Assembly: GCA_029570205.1 (NCBI GenBank)
Contig: JAKQSI010000082.1
Coordinates: 1-64,000, forward strand
DNA: 64,000 nucleotides
Reading direction: 5' to 3'
Origin: Candidatus Omnitrophota bacterium
GTDB taxonomy: Bacteria; Hinthialibacterota; Hinthialibacteria; Hinthialibacterales; JAKPRU01
Shown here: positions 1 through 9,379 of the stretch, piece by piece
Numbering within the stretch: the stretch's first letter is position 1
Layout of the letters: each line of letters opens with the position of its first letter
Program-made: the position numbers and the translations under genes
Notes under the pieces: model-generated
What the model saw: the letters and a program-made list of their open reading frames with translations, nothing else
Told to the model about the DNA's origin: nothing
The model's database searches: none

Positions 1-177
1 ATTGTGTGTGCGGAGAACATGCAACGGCGTTGCAACCTGTTTTGTCATAATCAAAAATCATAGCCTGTTCAACCAATCTTCCAAACACTCCCATCGATCC
101 CGTGAACGGATGCAAGAGGAGTTGACCGGAAAAGACAAGAGAATTACTGTTTTTGAAAAGGCAAGATTGCCCATCGA

Positions 178-265
178 GTAGGCCAGGCGTCCCTGCCTGG
201 CATCTACGTAGGCCAGGCGTCTCTGCCTGGCAGCTACGTAGGCCAGGCGTCTCTGCCTGGCAGTT
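178..265 (+). repeat. Three-unit hairpin repeat array
   Basis: Three tandem units with an exact 30 bp period. Each contains the inverted repeat CCAGGC-GTCYCT-GCCTGG. This is the smallest array of the family found throughout the window. The rest of the stretch from 1 to 311 has no convincing gene; it lies downstream of the minus-strand pseudopilin gene, whose stop is at 312. Confidence 0.9.
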
Positions 266-311
266 ACCTTGCGATGATGTGGCTCTGTACAGGCAATTCA
301 GTTACGGAGCA

Positions 312-866
312 TTAGTTCGGGGATGTAAACTGCCCGCCGGCCAATGTGTACATATCACCGTTGCTCGTTGTGCCGTTTGAGGCATCGTACAGCTCGCCCC
401 AATCGAAATCTCTATCCGGCCCGAACGATTGGACCCCATAAGCCGAGTTCCGCAGTTCGGCAACAAATCTGGAATAGCGTTGCTGAACGGGTTCGAACCA
501 TTGCAGTACCCATGGCCTGACAGGTTCCATGTGGTACTGATTCCGGGTGTTTTCAATGACCTGGACCTGACCGGATGTGAGTTTTTCCTGAAAAGGGTCA
601 TACACCGAACCGGTCATATAGGCGATGGGCGTGGTGACGAAACGGTGCTGGGCGGGATCTCCATCGATATGCGGGGGCCAGAGATTATTATCCAATCTGT
701 ACAACAAATAGGCCTGTACGAGCGATCTGGACTCGGCTTGGACCCGGGCCACCTTACTCCGAACCCGCGCGTTCATAAAGTTCGGCACGGCAATGGCCGC
801 CAAAATGCCGATGATCGCGACGACGATCAGGAGTTCGATGAGAGTGAAACCGGATCGGTGTTTCAT
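312..866 (-). CDS. Type II/IV pseudopilin (prepilin-like protein)
   Basis: A 184-residue protein that starts MKHRSGFTLIELLIVVAIIG. This is a textbook type III signal peptide: a short basic leader, cleavage by prepilin peptidase after Gly6, methylatable Phe, Glu at +5 and a long hydrophobic helix. The family forms type IV pili or type II secretion pseudopili in the inner membrane. The open frame continues upstream, but I chose the ATG at 866 because the prepilin leader begins there and a purine-rich site (AGAGGAAAAGGG) precedes it. The C-terminus has a YDASNG...SNGD motif that also occurs in the 751-residue protein at 28224-30479. pilT lies close by at 1762-2856, but no pilus assembly genes are in the window. 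The prepilin assignment is firm; the exact machine is unknown. Confidence 0.93.
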   Translation of the reverse strand: MKHRSGFTLIELLIVVAIIGILAAIAVPNFMNARVRSKVARVQAESRSLVQAYLLYRLDNNLWPPHIDGDPAQHRFVTTPIAYMTGSVYDPFQEKLTSGQVQVIENTRNQYHMEPVRPWVLQWFEPVQQRYSRFVAELRNSAYGVQSFGPDRDFDWGELYDASNGTTSNGDMYTLAGGQFTSPN

Positions 867-1102
867 TTTTCTTGCCCTTTTCCTCTGATTCGAGCTACCT
901 TTTGCATATTTTACACGGTCCAGGAATGGAGGGTAGGTTTGGGGAACAGAAAATGAGACGAATGCAGGGAAGAAAAGGCGGCAGCTGCGCTGCCGCACTC
1001 CAAGGCCGGGAATATCTTGGAAAATGAGGCTGAAAACGGTAAACTGAGTCAAGAGTGTGTCGCGCGTAAAACATATAGAAATCAAACCTGAGAGGTTAAG
1101 TG

Positions 1103-1603
1103 ATGAACAGGAATCTGGGTATCGTAATTGCCGTTCTTGTGGTCGTGGCCTTGTTTGCGATCTGGCATCAGTCCAAGCCGGATACGATGTATGTCTCGGA
1201 CATGAAGTTCGTGGTGGATTCCTTCTATTGGACGGAACCGAAGGCGGACCAGAGTATCGACGGGAATCCGATCCGGATCGCCGACCACATTTATGCCCGT
1301 GGGATCGGCACACATGCCACCACGACGATTCTTGTGGATGTGCCGCATGGATTCAAGCGATTTATTGCGGAAGTCGGTGTGGATGCGCAGGTGAAACCCG
1401 ACGGCCCGTCCTCTGTGCAGTTTTTTGTTTATGGAGACGGATCTGTCATGTTTGAAAGCCCGGTCATGCGCCCGACAGATCCGCCCCGACGGGTGGACCT
1501 CTGGGTGGACGAGATCGACACACTTAAGCTGGTCAGCACAGACGCCGGGGATGGACCAAACGCCGATCACGCCGACTGGGCGGATGCGAAGTTTGTGAGG
1601 TAA
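1103..1603 (+). CDS. Membrane-anchored NPCBM-domain protein
   Basis: A 166-residue protein with an N-terminal membrane segment (residues 4-22, LGIVIAVLVVVALFAIW) and then one domain. It carries the features of the NPCBM/NEW2 carbohydrate-binding module: YARGIGTHA, a KRF.A.VGVD core, FFVYGDG and the closing DAGDG...DHADWADA. The family usually binds sugars when attached to glycoside hydrolases; here it is alone, which suggests a surface lectin-like role. A GTG directly precedes the chosen ATG (1100) and could also be used; GAGAGG sits about 7 bases upstream. It is divergent from the pseudopilin gene. Confidence 0.82.
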   Translation: MNRNLGIVIAVLVVVALFAIWHQSKPDTMYVSDMKFVVDSFYWTEPKADQSIDGNPIRIADHIYARGIGTHATTTILVDVPHGFKRFIAEVGVDAQVKPDGPSSVQFFVYGDGSVMFESPVMRPTDPPRRVDLWVDEIDTLKLVSTDAGDGPNADHADWADAKFVR

Positions 1604-1611
1604 GGAAAATC

Positions 1612-1710
1612 CGACAGGCAGAGACGCCGCTGACAGGTAGAGGCGCCGCTGACAGGTAGAGACGCCCCCGACAGGCAGAGACGCCACTGACAGGCAGAGA
1701 CGCCTGTCCT
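1612..1710 (-). repeat. Degenerate hairpin repeat array
   Basis: Five short units at about 19 bp spacing, reading GACAGGCAGAGACGCC with small changes. These are the reverse orientation of the family (loop AGAGAC). Only the last unit (ACAGGCAGAGACGCCTGT) keeps both arms of the hairpin, so this array appears to be decaying or built from half-units. Confidence 0.8.
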
Positions 1711-1734
1711 ACTCAGAAAGACCCTCACCCCAAA

Positions 1735-1753
1735 CCTCTCCCGGCGGGAGAGG
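1735..1753. terminator. Hairpin between pilT and the repeat array
   Basis: Perfect 8 bp stem CCTCTCCC / GGGAGAGG with a GGC loop, directly downstream of the minus-strand pilT gene and also downstream of the NPCBM gene. It could terminate either transcript, but there is no strong T-tract. Similar CTCTCCC-GGGAGAG hairpins are common dispersed elements in bacteria, so it may simply be a repeat. Confidence 0.4.
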
Positions 1754-1761
1754 GAGAAGAG

Positions 1762-2856
1762 TCATTTGAAAGCTGCGGCGGCAGGAACCTGTTTGGGTTT
1801 CTCCTGTAAGACAAAGTCGATGAGGGCCTGCGGATTGTGCATGTGGCGCTGAGCCTCCTCGGCGGTCACCAGACCGCGCTGGTACAGTTTCATAAGGGAG
1901 GCATCCAGAGTAACCATCCCATCTTTCGTCCCTGTTTCGATAATACTGTAGAGCTGATGCGTTTTGCCTTCGCGGATCAGATTCGCGCTGGAATGCGTGT
2001 TTCGCAGAATCTCCACCGCCAGCACGCGGCCATCCCCGGTCGCCTTCGGCAATAATCGTTGCGAAATGACCGACAGGAGGGTCAGGGAAAGCTGGACACG
2101 AACCTGCTGCTGCTGCCGGTCCGGGAAAACATCGATCACCCGGTCGATGGTCTGCACAGCATCGTTCGTGTGGAGGGTGGCAAGCACAAGATGCCCGGTT
2201 TCCGCCGCGGTCAGGGCGGCGGCAACGGTTTCCAGGTCGCGCATCTCGCCGACCAGAATTACATCCGGGTCCTGCCGAAGGACATATTTCAACGCATTCG
2301 GAAAGCTGAGGGTATCCCCGCCGACCTCGCGCTGGTCGATCACACTCTGCTTATTTCGATGGACAAACTCAATCGGGTCCTCCACAGTGATAATGTGGCA
2401 CCGCTTGTTCGTATTGATCAGGTCGACCATGGAGGCCAGCGTGGTGGACTTGCCGTGCCCGGTCGGCCCGGTCACCAGAATCAACCCATGCGGGCAGAAA
2501 GCGAGATCGTAGACAATCGGCGGAAGGCCAAGCTCTTTCAGACCGGGAATACGGCTTGAGATGGGCCGGAAAGCGGCAGCGACACAACCACGCTGGATAT
2601 AACAGTTAATCCGAAAGCGGTGGGTCGGCCCAAGGCCCAATGACAGATCCAGTTCCTTTCTCTCCTCAAATTCCTCCTTTTGCTTGTCATTCAAAAGACT
2701 GTAGACCATTCGTTTGACTTCATCCGGGGCCAACGGAGGCGCATCCACCGCCTGCATCAGCCCATGGACCCGGATCATCGGAGGCGCACCGGCTGTAATC
2801 AGAAGGTCCGAAGCCCCTCGCTCTTCCACAATATGAAACAGATCACGCAATTCCAT
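1762..2856 (-). CDS. pilT: Type IV pilus retraction ATPase PilT
   Basis: A 364-residue hexameric secretion ATPase of the PilT group. Walker A is GPTGHGKST (about residues 130-138), followed by an Asp box, Walker B DVILVGEMRD and the His box TGHLVLATLHTND. The C-terminal ANLIREGKTHQL matches the AIRNLI-type motif characteristic of PilT rather than PilB. It depolymerises pili from the cytoplasmic face of the inner membrane. Length is normal for the family. Its ATG at 2856 overlaps the 3' end of the restored frame of an antitoxin-like gene by 14 bases. No PilB, PilC or PilM-Q is in the window, so the rest of the machine must be elsewhere. Confidence 0.97.
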   Translation of the reverse strand: MELRDLFHIVEERGASDLLITAGAPPMIRVHGLMQAVDAPPLAPDEVKRMVYSLLNDKQKEEFEERKELDLSLGLGPTHRFRINCYIQRGCVAAAFRPISSRIPGLKELGLPPIVYDLAFCPHGLILVTGPTGHGKSTTLASMVDLINTNKRCHIITVEDPIEFVHRNKQSVIDQREVGGDTLSFPNALKYVLRQDPDVILVGEMRDLETVAAALTAAETGHLVLATLHTNDAVQTIDRVIDVFPDRQQQQVRVQLSLTLLSVISQRLLPKATGDGRVLAVEILRNTHSSANLIREGKTHQLYSIIETGTKDGMVTLDASLMKLYQRGLVTAEEAQRHMHNPQALIDFVLQEKPKQVPAAAAFK

Positions 2857-3081
2857 TGGTTATATCTCCAAAAGAATGAACGACTTCCTTTAATACTCGA
2901 CCACGCGCCCCGGCTTTCACAGATTCATACTGCTGCAAGAGCCGTTCGCGGACCGATTTTTGAGAGAGAATCCTTCGTCCGGGTCGCCAAGGAGTTCAAT
3001 CAATTTCCGCTCGACAGCCGAGTCGATCATCTCTCTCAGTTGATCTTCCGTGATTTGCGCCATTCTTGTCGCTGCGGTCAT
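2843..3081 (-). pseudogene. Frameshifted antitoxin-like small gene
   Basis: Reading from ATG 3081 (or ATG 3063) gives a short protein containing AQITEDQLREMIDSAVERK, then LIELLGDPDEG, which stops after 54 residues at 2917. Around 2955-2970 the similarity moves to another frame that continues as SVRERLLQQYESVKAGARG and ends at 2843, inside the pilT start. The joined protein resembles small antitoxin-like proteins of the GDPDEG-L...RERL type that are often paired with RelE/ParE-type toxins. Adding a single base near 2970 would restore the frame. No toxin gene is next to it. It could be a true pseudogene, a programmed shift or an assembly error; the family name rests on recall. Confidence 0.6.
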
Positions 3082-3175
3082 AGTCGCGCCCCGTTCTGTG
3101 TCAATCTCCCTATCCAGGATTATAGCCTAATGCTTACACATTTTCTCCCTGTCTGTGCAGAATCGTCTTCTTGTG

Positions 3176-3466
3176 TTAATGAGTGATGCGAAATTCGCGG
3201 TAGATACCCAGGGGAGCCATCCACTCTTCACGGACCTCGGTGACCCGTGCGAAAGCAGGTCCCCGGCTGACCGAGCGGATCAGTTCACGCAGCTGCAATT
3301 CGGTTCCTTCCGCCTCCAACTCCACATTGCCGTCATGAAGATTACGGACCCAGCCGGTAACACCGATGCGAACGGCTTCATCATAAACATAGTACCGAAA
3401 TCCGACTCCCTGCACCCGTCCTGCGACGATCAGGTGAACCCGCTTTTGCTGTTTCTCATCGGGCAT
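3176..3466 (-). CDS. acyP: Acylphosphatase
   Basis: A 96-residue protein that hydrolyses acyl phosphates such as acetyl- or carbamoyl-phosphate. The signature GRVQGVGFR carries the phosphate-binding Arg, and GWVRNLHDGNVE carries the catalytic Asn. Length fits the family (about 90-100). It lies 18 bp downstream of the GT2 glycosyltransferase gene on the same strand, so the two are probably cotranscribed. Confidence 0.96.
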   Translation of the reverse strand: MPDEKQQKRVHLIVAGRVQGVGFRYYVYDEAVRIGVTGWVRNLHDGNVELEAEGTELQLRELIRSVSRGPAFARVTEVREEWMAPLGIYREFRITH

Positions 3467-3484
3467 ATTTCTCTCTCCACCCCC

Positions 3485-4165
3485 TCATGGAAACAGATTG
3501 AATCGGATAATCCACCAGAAAGCGGCCACCCCGTCTTTCCAATTGATTTTTTTCCCCTCGCCATAATCACGACCATGGTAGGAAATCGGCACTTCGTACA
3601 CCCGGCAGTGCATCTTCGCCACCTTGGCGGTGATCTCAGGCTCGAAACCGAACCGATTCGACCGGAGGTTCACTTTTCGGATCACATCCGATCGGAAGGC
3701 TTTGTAACAGGTTTCCATGTCGGTCAGGTTGAGATTGGTGCAGATATTGGAGATCAGGGTCAACAGGCGATTGGCGACATAGTGATGGAACATCAGGACT
3801 CGTCGTTCCTGACCGATGAACCGGGACCCGAACACGACATCGGCTTTATTCTCCCGAATCGGGTGGAGCAGACGTTTGTATTCGGAGGGATCATATTCGA
3901 GATCCGCATCCTGAATGATGACCACATCGCCTTTGATATGCTGAATGGCGGTACGAATAGCCGCCCCTTTCCCCTGATTTTTCTCGTGATGAACCACCGT
4001 CACGTTTCCGTCACGGATGCGCTCCAAAACCTCAGCGGTCCCATCCGTGGAGGCATCATTGACAATAATGATCTCCTTTTCGGTAGGTTCGCTCTGGACA
4101 CGATACATAATTTCCTGAACCGTGTCCTGCTCATTATAGACAGGGATAATTACCGAAAGCAACAT
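3485..4165 (-). CDS. GT2 glycosyltransferase, dolichyl-phosphate mannose synthase-like
   Basis: A 226-residue GT-A fold enzyme. It starts SVIIPVYNEQDTV, has IIIVNDASTDGT for nucleotide binding and the metal-binding QDADLEYDP. FGFEPEITAKVAK and the YHGRDYGEGKKINWKDG region near the C-terminus are typical of polyprenyl-phosphate sugar synthases. There is no C-terminal membrane domain, so it resembles the soluble DPM1 type. Such enzymes load sugars onto polyprenyl phosphate, the donor used by the many GT39/PMT-like membrane proteins in this window; that link is inference. Confidence 0.92.
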   Translation of the reverse strand: MLLSVIIPVYNEQDTVQEIMYRVQSEPTEKEIIIVNDASTDGTAEVLERIRDGNVTVVHHEKNQGKGAAIRTAIQHIKGDVVIIQDADLEYDPSEYKRLLHPIRENKADVVFGSRFIGQERRVLMFHHYVANRLLTLISNICTNLNLTDMETCYKAFRSDVIRKVNLRSNRFGFEPEITAKVAKMHCRVYEVPISYHGRDYGEGKKINWKDGVAAFWWIIRFNLFP

Positions 4166-4250
4166 GGTATGTCCTTACCCGTATTTCCAGCATAAAAAGT
4201 TATTATAGGAATTTGCCCGACGATGGCAAGGCAGTACAGTCTTTGGTCTG

Positions 4251-4334
4251 CAACAGGCAGAGACCCCTGTCCTGCCGGCAACAGGCAGAGACGCCTGTCC
4301 TGCCGGCAACAGGCAGAGACGCCTGTCCTACCGG
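4251..4334 (-). repeat. Three-unit hairpin repeat array, reverse orientation
   Basis: Three units, about 28 bp apart, reading CAACAGGCAGAGACGCCTGT with CCTGCCGG spacers. The stem ACAGGC/GCCTGT with AGAGAC loop is the reverse complement of the forward units. It occupies the gap between the GT2 gene and the oppF-like gene. Confidence 0.85.
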
Positions 4335-4419
4335 GAAAGATACTCACCCCTCCCGTTGTTCCTGACGTCTAGGGGGCTATAATTCGCCTGGAAATCAAGC
4401 GTTTTGTTCGATAGGAATC

Positions 4420-5430
4420 ATGCCTGGAACCAACGGTTCGCTGCTCACTGTCCGTGACCTGGTCAAACATTTTGAGATCCGAAAAGGGATTTTCGGCAAG
4501 GTGCGAGAGTATGTTCGTGCGGTGGACGGGGTGAGTTTCGAGATTGCGCCGGGGGAAACACTGGGGCTTGCCGGGGAGAGCGGGTGCGGGAAAACCACGA
4601 CGGGCCGCCTGATTCTTCGCCTTCTGGACGCCACATCGGGCCATGTTTCATTCAATGGCTCGCCAAACCTGTTGGGGCTTACGCAATCGGAAATGCGTCC
4701 CTACCGCAAAGAGATGCAGATCATTTTTCAGGACCCGTATTCCTCGCTTAATCCGCGCCTGACAGTGGGAAGCACAATCTCGGAGCCGTTGAAGATTTTC
4801 GGCCTCGCGAAGACCCGCGAGGAACGTCGCGCCCGGTGTGTGGAACTATTGAACGCGGTGGGGCTGGAGGAAGACCATTTGAGTCGATACCCGCACGAGT
4901 TCAGCGGCGGCCAGCGTCAGCGCATCGGCATTGCGCGGGCGTTGTCGGTCGAGCCATCGCTGATTATTGCCGATGAACCGGTCTCCGCGCTGGATGTTTC
5001 CATTCAGGCACAGATTGTCAATCTGCTCATCGACCTGCGGAACCGGCTGGGTTTGAGTTACCTGTTTATCGCGCACGATCTTTCCATTGTGAAACATATC
5101 AGCCACCGGGTCGCGATTATGTACCTGGGGAGGATTGTGGAGTTGGCTGGTAAAGAAGAACTGTATTGCCGTCCGCTACATCCGTATACGCACGCATTAC
5201 TCGCGGCGGTTCCTGTACCGGACCCCGCAAAGCGTAAACAAAAGCAACTGCTGGAAGGCGATGTGCCCAGTCCCGTGAGTCCCCCGCCGGGATGCCGGTT
5301 TCATCCCCGCTGTGCGCAAAAATTCGACCCGTGCGACAAGATCGAGCCTCCGCTTGTAGATATCGGCGGGCATTGCATTGCCTGTCATCTTTATCCCGAA
5401 GGAAGTTCCCTTCCGGAACCGGTCGCATGA
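4420..5430 (+). CDS. Oligopeptide/dipeptide ABC transporter ATPase, OppF/DppF type
   Basis: A 336-residue ATPase. Walker A is GESGCGKTT, the Q-loop is [13 protein letters not shown], the signature [15 protein letters not shown], Walker [13 protein letters not shown], and the H-loop lies in [11 protein letters not shown]. The C-terminal [12 protein letters not shown] followed by CRFHPRC..KFDPC is the oligo_HPY domain, with cysteines that in relatives can bind an Fe-S cluster. The family powers peptide import together with OppB, C, D and A, but none of these is adjacent; the next gene overlaps by 4 bases (ATGA) and is a membrane glycosyltransferase. It may work with a permease encoded elsewhere. 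The ATG at 4420 gives a start that matches the family. Confidence 0.93.
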   Translation: MPGTNGSLLTVRDLVKHFEIRKGIFGKVREYVRAVDGVSFEIAPGETLGLAGESGCGKTTTGRLILRLLDATSGHVSFNGSPNLLGLTQSEMRPYRKEMQIIFQDPYSSLNPRLTVGSTISEPLKIFGLAKTREERRARCVELLNAVGLEEDHLSRYPHEFSGGQRQRIGIARALSVEPSLIIADEPVSALDVSIQAQIVNLLIDLRNRLGLSYLFIAHDLSIVKHISHRVAIMYLGRIVELAGKEELYCRPLHPYTHALLAAVPVPDPAKRKQKQLLEGDVPSPVSPPPGCRFHPRCAQKFDPCDKIEPPLVDIGGHCIACHLYPEGSSLPEPVA

Positions 5431-6980
5431 GAGATCTCTGCATGACTCATTCCAATTCGGCCTCTCACCCACAATCCACGCATACGGAACGTCTACTTGT
5501 AATTACATTATTTATCCTTGCCGCTGTGGTTCGGTTGGCGACCATTCACTGCGGGACAAATGTAGACGAAGGCGTGTATTGGGTGGAGGGGCGGGAGATC
5601 ACAAAAGGGTACCTGATTTATCGAGACACACAGTTTAACAAAACACCGCTGGTCGCTTTTGTATCCGCGCCGTTCTTTCTGCTCGGATCGACCCCGATTC
5701 TCCCGATGCGGGTGGTCATGATCGCGTTCAGCCTGCTGGCGCTGTGTGCGGTCTATCGACTGGCGAAGGAATTATTCGGACCGTCGGCCGCCCTGGCGAC
5801 GCTGGTCCTGATGGCCCTGGAACCGTATTCCTGTGTGTGGGCGAAGTATCTGCACACCTCCACCTGGGCGCCGTGGTTTGAAGCCGGAGTCTTTCTCCTT
5901 TTAATCCCGGGGTTGAAACACAGTCAGCGTAATTGGATTACGGCGTCCGGGGTGTTGCTTGGGATCTATGCCTTGTCGAAACAGTCGGCTATTTTTGTGT
6001 TGGTTCCCGGAATCTGCGCCTGGTTTCTGTTTGCACCGGAACGGAATATTCGGAGTTTTGTAACGGATATGGCGCAGTGGGCGGGAGGAGTGTTGCTGGT
6101 TCTTGCCCCGTTTTTTCTCCTTTTCGCATTGGCCGGCGCGTTGGAGGAGCTGTGGCACGATATCTGGACGGCCCATCACAAAATGGCGGGCGCATTTGCA
6201 GATCACACTACCGCGTTTCGCTGGGGGGAATGGCGGTCCATGGTTTACCTTGCGCCGGTGTTCTGGCTGTTGCCGTTCGGATCCCTGCTGTTATTGTGGG
6301 GAAAGAAACGGCGCGAAACACTATTCGTATGGGTATGGCTGATTGTAGTGTTTTATGGAAATACATTTTTTATCAGCCATGTCTGGAGACATTACTTTTT
6401 GGTTTCCATGGTCCCGGCAGCGATTCTGGCGGGGGCATTTTATGGGTTAGTCGTCGGAGAAATCGAGAAAGTAAAGATCGAGCCGAGATACAGAAAGGCG
6501 CTGCCCTGTGTGGGAGCGGCGGTCCTTGCTTTCGGCATAACCGTTTTCTGGTCGAGAAACGACTGGTTTTATCCGGGGCTTACCCTGGAACAGGAAAAGC
6601 AACTGGCAGCGTTTGTCGCACGGGCCTGTCCGGAACCATATTGCCTGAACCTGACGAATCCCGCAATGTATGTCTGGACCGACAAGGAAATGCCCCCGGC
6701 GAAACGTAACGGCCACACAACAAGAATGCCGTTCTTTATGACAATTGCCGGGCGGGGATACCTGAGCGCGGAAGACATGAAGAACACCGTGGAGGGGTGG
6801 CGGGATGTGCCGATTGGCTGCGTGATCGCGTACGACAAGTATTTACGCCAGATCATGGAAGATCCTCTGATGCAGCCGCTGCGGGATTGGCTGCTGGAGT
6901 ACTTCCGACCGCCCAGACGGGTTAGTGTCGGGGAAAGTTACTACGGCTGGTTCTTCCTGTTTGAGAGGAAGCGGGAGTAG
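5427..6980 (+). CDS. GT39/PMT-like membrane glycosyltransferase
   Basis: A 517-residue polytopic protein with about 10 membrane segments. The first periplasmic loop contains [17 protein letters not shown] and a [11 protein letters not shown] stretch, the pattern of GT39/ArnT-like enzymes in which an acidic pair after the first helix is catalytic. These enzymes take sugar from a polyprenyl-phosphate carrier outside the inner membrane. The soluble C-terminal part (about residues 380-517) contains a predicted sensor or substrate-binding fold of unknown role. The start at 5427 overlaps the oppF-like stop by four bases (ATGA), implying translational coupling. Substrate unknown. Confidence 0.85.
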   Translation: MRDLCMTHSNSASHPQSTHTERLLVITLFILAAVVRLATIHCGTNVDEGVYWVEGREITKGYLIYRDTQFNKTPLVAFVSAPFFLLGSTPILPMRVVMIAFSLLALCAVYRLAKELFGPSAALATLVLMALEPYSCVWAKYLHTSTWAPWFEAGVFLLLIPGLKHSQRNWITASGVLLGIYALSKQSAIFVLVPGICAWFLFAPERNIRSFVTDMAQWAGGVLLVLAPFFLLFALAGALEELWHDIWTAHHKMAGAFADHTTAFRWGEWRSMVYLAPVFWLLPFGSLLLLWGKKRRETLFVWVWLIVVFYGNTFFISHVWRHYFLVSMVPAAILAGAFYGLVVGEIEKVKIEPRYRKALPCVGAAVLAFGITVFWSRNDWFYPGLTLEQEKQLAAFVARACPEPYCLNLTNPAMYVWTDKEMPPAKRNGHTTRMPFFMTIAGRGYLSAEDMKNTVEGWRDVPIGCVIAYDKYLRQIMEDPLMQPLRDWLLEYFRPPRRVSVGESYYGWFFLFERKRE

Positions 6981-7020
6981 CAGAGACCAGCGCTGTGTAA
7001 CCGAATAGTCTTTAGAATAT

Positions 7021-7430
7021 CGTCATTGCGAGCGAAGCGTGGCAATCTCGGCGTTCTAACGCGGAATCCCGGCCCTTCAACAATCTCAGGAACCGGGACT
7101 GAGGCTGAGATCGCCACGTCGCCGCCCTTCCAGTCGGCCAGGCGTCCCTGCCTGGCAGATAAGTAGGCCAGGCGTCTCTGCCTGGCAGCTAAGTAGGCCA
7201 GGCGTCCCTGCCTGGCAGCTAAGTAGGCCAGGCGTCTCTGCCTGGCAGCTAAGTAGGCCAGGCGTCTCTGCCTGGCAGCTAAGTAGGCCAGGCGTCCCTG
7301 CCTGGCAGCTACCAGTAGGCCAGGCGTCTCTGCCTGGCAGCTACCAGTAGGCCAGGCGTCTCTGCCTGGCAGCTAAGTAGGCCAGGCGTCCCTGCCTGGC
7401 AAAGAAGGGCGGGAAACACACTTTCTTCAC
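7021..7430 (+). repeat. Composite repeat element A with nine hairpin units
   Basis: Left module: TCATTGCGAGCGAAGCGT at 7023-7040, followed by GAGATCGCCACG near 7108-7119. Then nine hairpin units start at 7136, 7166, 7196, 7226, 7256, 7286, 7318, 7350 and 7380, mostly 30 bp apart. Right module at 7400-7428 contains GAAGGGCGGGAAACACAC, identical to a segment in element D on the other strand (43490-43520). No transposase or integrase is encoded. The right part overlaps the 3' end of the minus-strand membrane protein gene at 7309-9345, which reads into it. Confidence 0.88.
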
Positions 7431-9345
7431 CCAATCGCCGACCGTGACCGGATCGATTCTGCAGGATGGTGCAAAGGACGGGATCCACAAGCGTTATTGT
7501 CTCCGGAGCTGAGATACTTCTGTTCTGCGCGGTGATTTCGATGGAGCCGATCTCGAGGTCGGGATTCAACCGGAACCAGATTTCGCCGGTGTACCCATCC
7601 ACAGGGGATTGTTCATTCCGTTTGTCTACCAGGAAGATCTCACGATTGATTACGTGGCCACTTGTGTCACAGGCCGTGGCCCTGACTAACAGGGGAGATT
7701 CTTTCTTCATAATTCCGGTAATGAAGTCGGACAAGCAAGTACTCGGCGGCAGGTTGTGAAAGACGATGGTTTCACCGGACGGAATGAGCAGTTCGGGAAG
7801 ATCCTCTACTTTCGCTCCTTGTCCGGTGACGGATACCATATTTGCCTCGATGCGAACAGCCAGGATGTTCGGCTGTCCCAGAGTCTTTTTGAACACTCTC
7901 CAGGAAGGCCATTTTTCCATTCCGGCGATATTGTAAAACGATTTACAAAGGCGATATCTGTCATGGATCTGAAGACCTGACTCCAAAAGACCATGCCGGG
8001 CGATCCAGGTCGGCTTGGTATTCTGGACCGTTTCGACCAGTTTTCGACCGTAATCGAGAACCACTCGTGAGTTCAGGCCGGAAATATCAATCGTGTACAG
8101 GCGGGAATTCCGCGCAAAGTGCCCGAAGCCGCAGAGCAATGTGTCCGAGGGATTGCTGTTCTCGTGAATCCAATCGCCGACCGCCATCCGCTCGGTCTCG
8201 ACAACATGCAGATAATGAAGGCATCTCTGCACTGCGGCAAAGACCTGCGGAGAGCAGATCCAGAGAACGGCAGCCATGACAAGGACGCCGGCGGCTGTCG
8301 AGTATTTATGAAGCAGCGTCGGCAGAGATGTCAATAGGATGACAAGAAGTTGAAGCAGAATCAAAAACTCCGGGACGGCATAGTACCACACCATCCGTTC
8401 TTTGGGGTTGTAAAAATAGTACAGAATGAGGTAGCCAATAACTGCAAATCCGTATACAGGAATATCGGTTGCTTTTCGGTATTCCTTTCTGGAAAGGCAC
8501 AATACTGTGTAGAATATAAACAGGATCAGCGCTGCATATATCATCGTATTAGACAATGCGAAGGAGAGAAGATACGGAAACCAGTGGTCGGAGAGATTCT
8601 TGTGATAATAATACTTTGCCACGGCAGTATGCGGAACCGGACCGTCGAAGACAATATACGTAAAAATAACCCAGACAAGCCCCGGAAGGATACCGAAGAA
8701 CAGCAAATCTTTAGCAATGGCGCGCACTGGAATCGGTGCGGGATCGAGCCAATTGCGAATCAGGAAGGCAACGGCAAGGACAACACAGATCGGGGCGGCG
8801 TCAAGTTTTGAGATCGCCGCCAACAATAATGCACTCCAAAAATACTTTGATTTTCCATAAAGCAAAAGAAAGAAGCAAAACAGGATGATGGAAAGATGCA
8901 GCGGTGTCTCGAGTCCCTGTTTGATGCAAATCACAAAACTGGGTGAGCAAAGCATCAGAACAAACCAGGCAGAATAGATGAGAATCTGTTTGTCCGAGTA
9001 ACGTGAAAGCAATCGCAGGGAGAGAAAAGATGTAAAAAATAGACCGATAAAATTGGAAGCAAACAGACTGTTGAGGGGAGAAAAAATGTGGGTAAAGGCG
9101 AATAAGCCTGCAACGATGCCGTGGATAAAACCCGAAATGCCGAAAATCGGGCCATCACCTGGATTATAGGTATAGAAATACCCATCCGCAAAATTGTCCA
9201 TATATTTGAGGATAATCCCGGCATCATCCCAGACTACATTTGTCGGCCAGAAAATGAAAAACAGAATAGAAAAAACAAGCGAGGCGAGAATCTGCAAGGT
9301 GATCTCGCGGTCCGCTTTAGAAATGTAGTCAAGCCAGCCGGGCAT
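7309..9345 (-). CDS. Polytopic membrane protein, PMT/GT39-like
   Basis: A 678-residue protein with about 10-12 membrane segments in its first 400 residues and a soluble C-terminal part. The early VVWDDAGIILKYMDNFADG places an acidic pair in the first outer loop, as in GT39-type glycosyltransferases. I chose the ATG at 9345 because AGGA lies 8 bases upstream; the open frame runs further to 9414 without a clear ribosome site. The last 35 or so residues (GTPGLL, AETPGLL, QRRLAYW) are encoded by the repeat array, and the stop at 7309 lies inside the seventh-from-right part of it. The original C-terminus was therefore probably replaced or extended by the repeat. Function and substrate are unknown. 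Confidence 0.8.
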   Translation of the reverse strand: MPGWLDYISKADREITLQILASLVFSILFFIFWPTNVVWDDAGIILKYMDNFADGYFYTYNPGDGPIFGISGFIHGIVAGLFAFTHIFSPLNSLFASNFIGLFFTSFLSLRLLSRYSDKQILIYSAWFVLMLCSPSFVICIKQGLETPLHLSIILFCFFLLLYGKSKYFWSALLLAAISKLDAAPICVVLAVAFLIRNWLDPAPIPVRAIAKDLLFFGILPGLVWVIFTYIVFDGPVPHTAVAKYYYHKNLSDHWFPYLLSFALSNTMIYAALILFIFYTVLCLSRKEYRKATDIPVYGFAVIGYLILYYFYNPKERMVWYYAVPEFLILLQLLVILLTSLPTLLHKYSTAAGVLVMAAVLWICSPQVFAAVQRCLHYLHVVETERMAVGDWIHENSNPSDTLLCGFGHFARNSRLYTIDISGLNSRVVLDYGRKLVETVQNTKPTWIARHGLLESGLQIHDRYRLCKSFYNIAGMEKWPSWRVFKKTLGQPNILAVRIEANMVSVTGQGAKVEDLPELLIPSGETIVFHNLPPSTCLSDFITGIMKKESPLLVRATACDTSGHVINREIFLVDKRNEQSPVDGYTGEIWFRLNPDLEIGSIEITAQNRSISAPETITLVDPVLCTILQNRSGHGRRLGEESVFPALLCQAGTPGLLSCQAETPGLLVAARQRRLAYW

Positions 9346-9379
9346 ATTCAATATCCTGTAAGGAAATTCCATTTGCAGA

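Noticed and set aside
867-1313. Extension of the pseudopilin gene to 1313.
   Set aside because: The prepilin leader and ribosome site fix the start at 866, and the extension overlaps the divergent gene.
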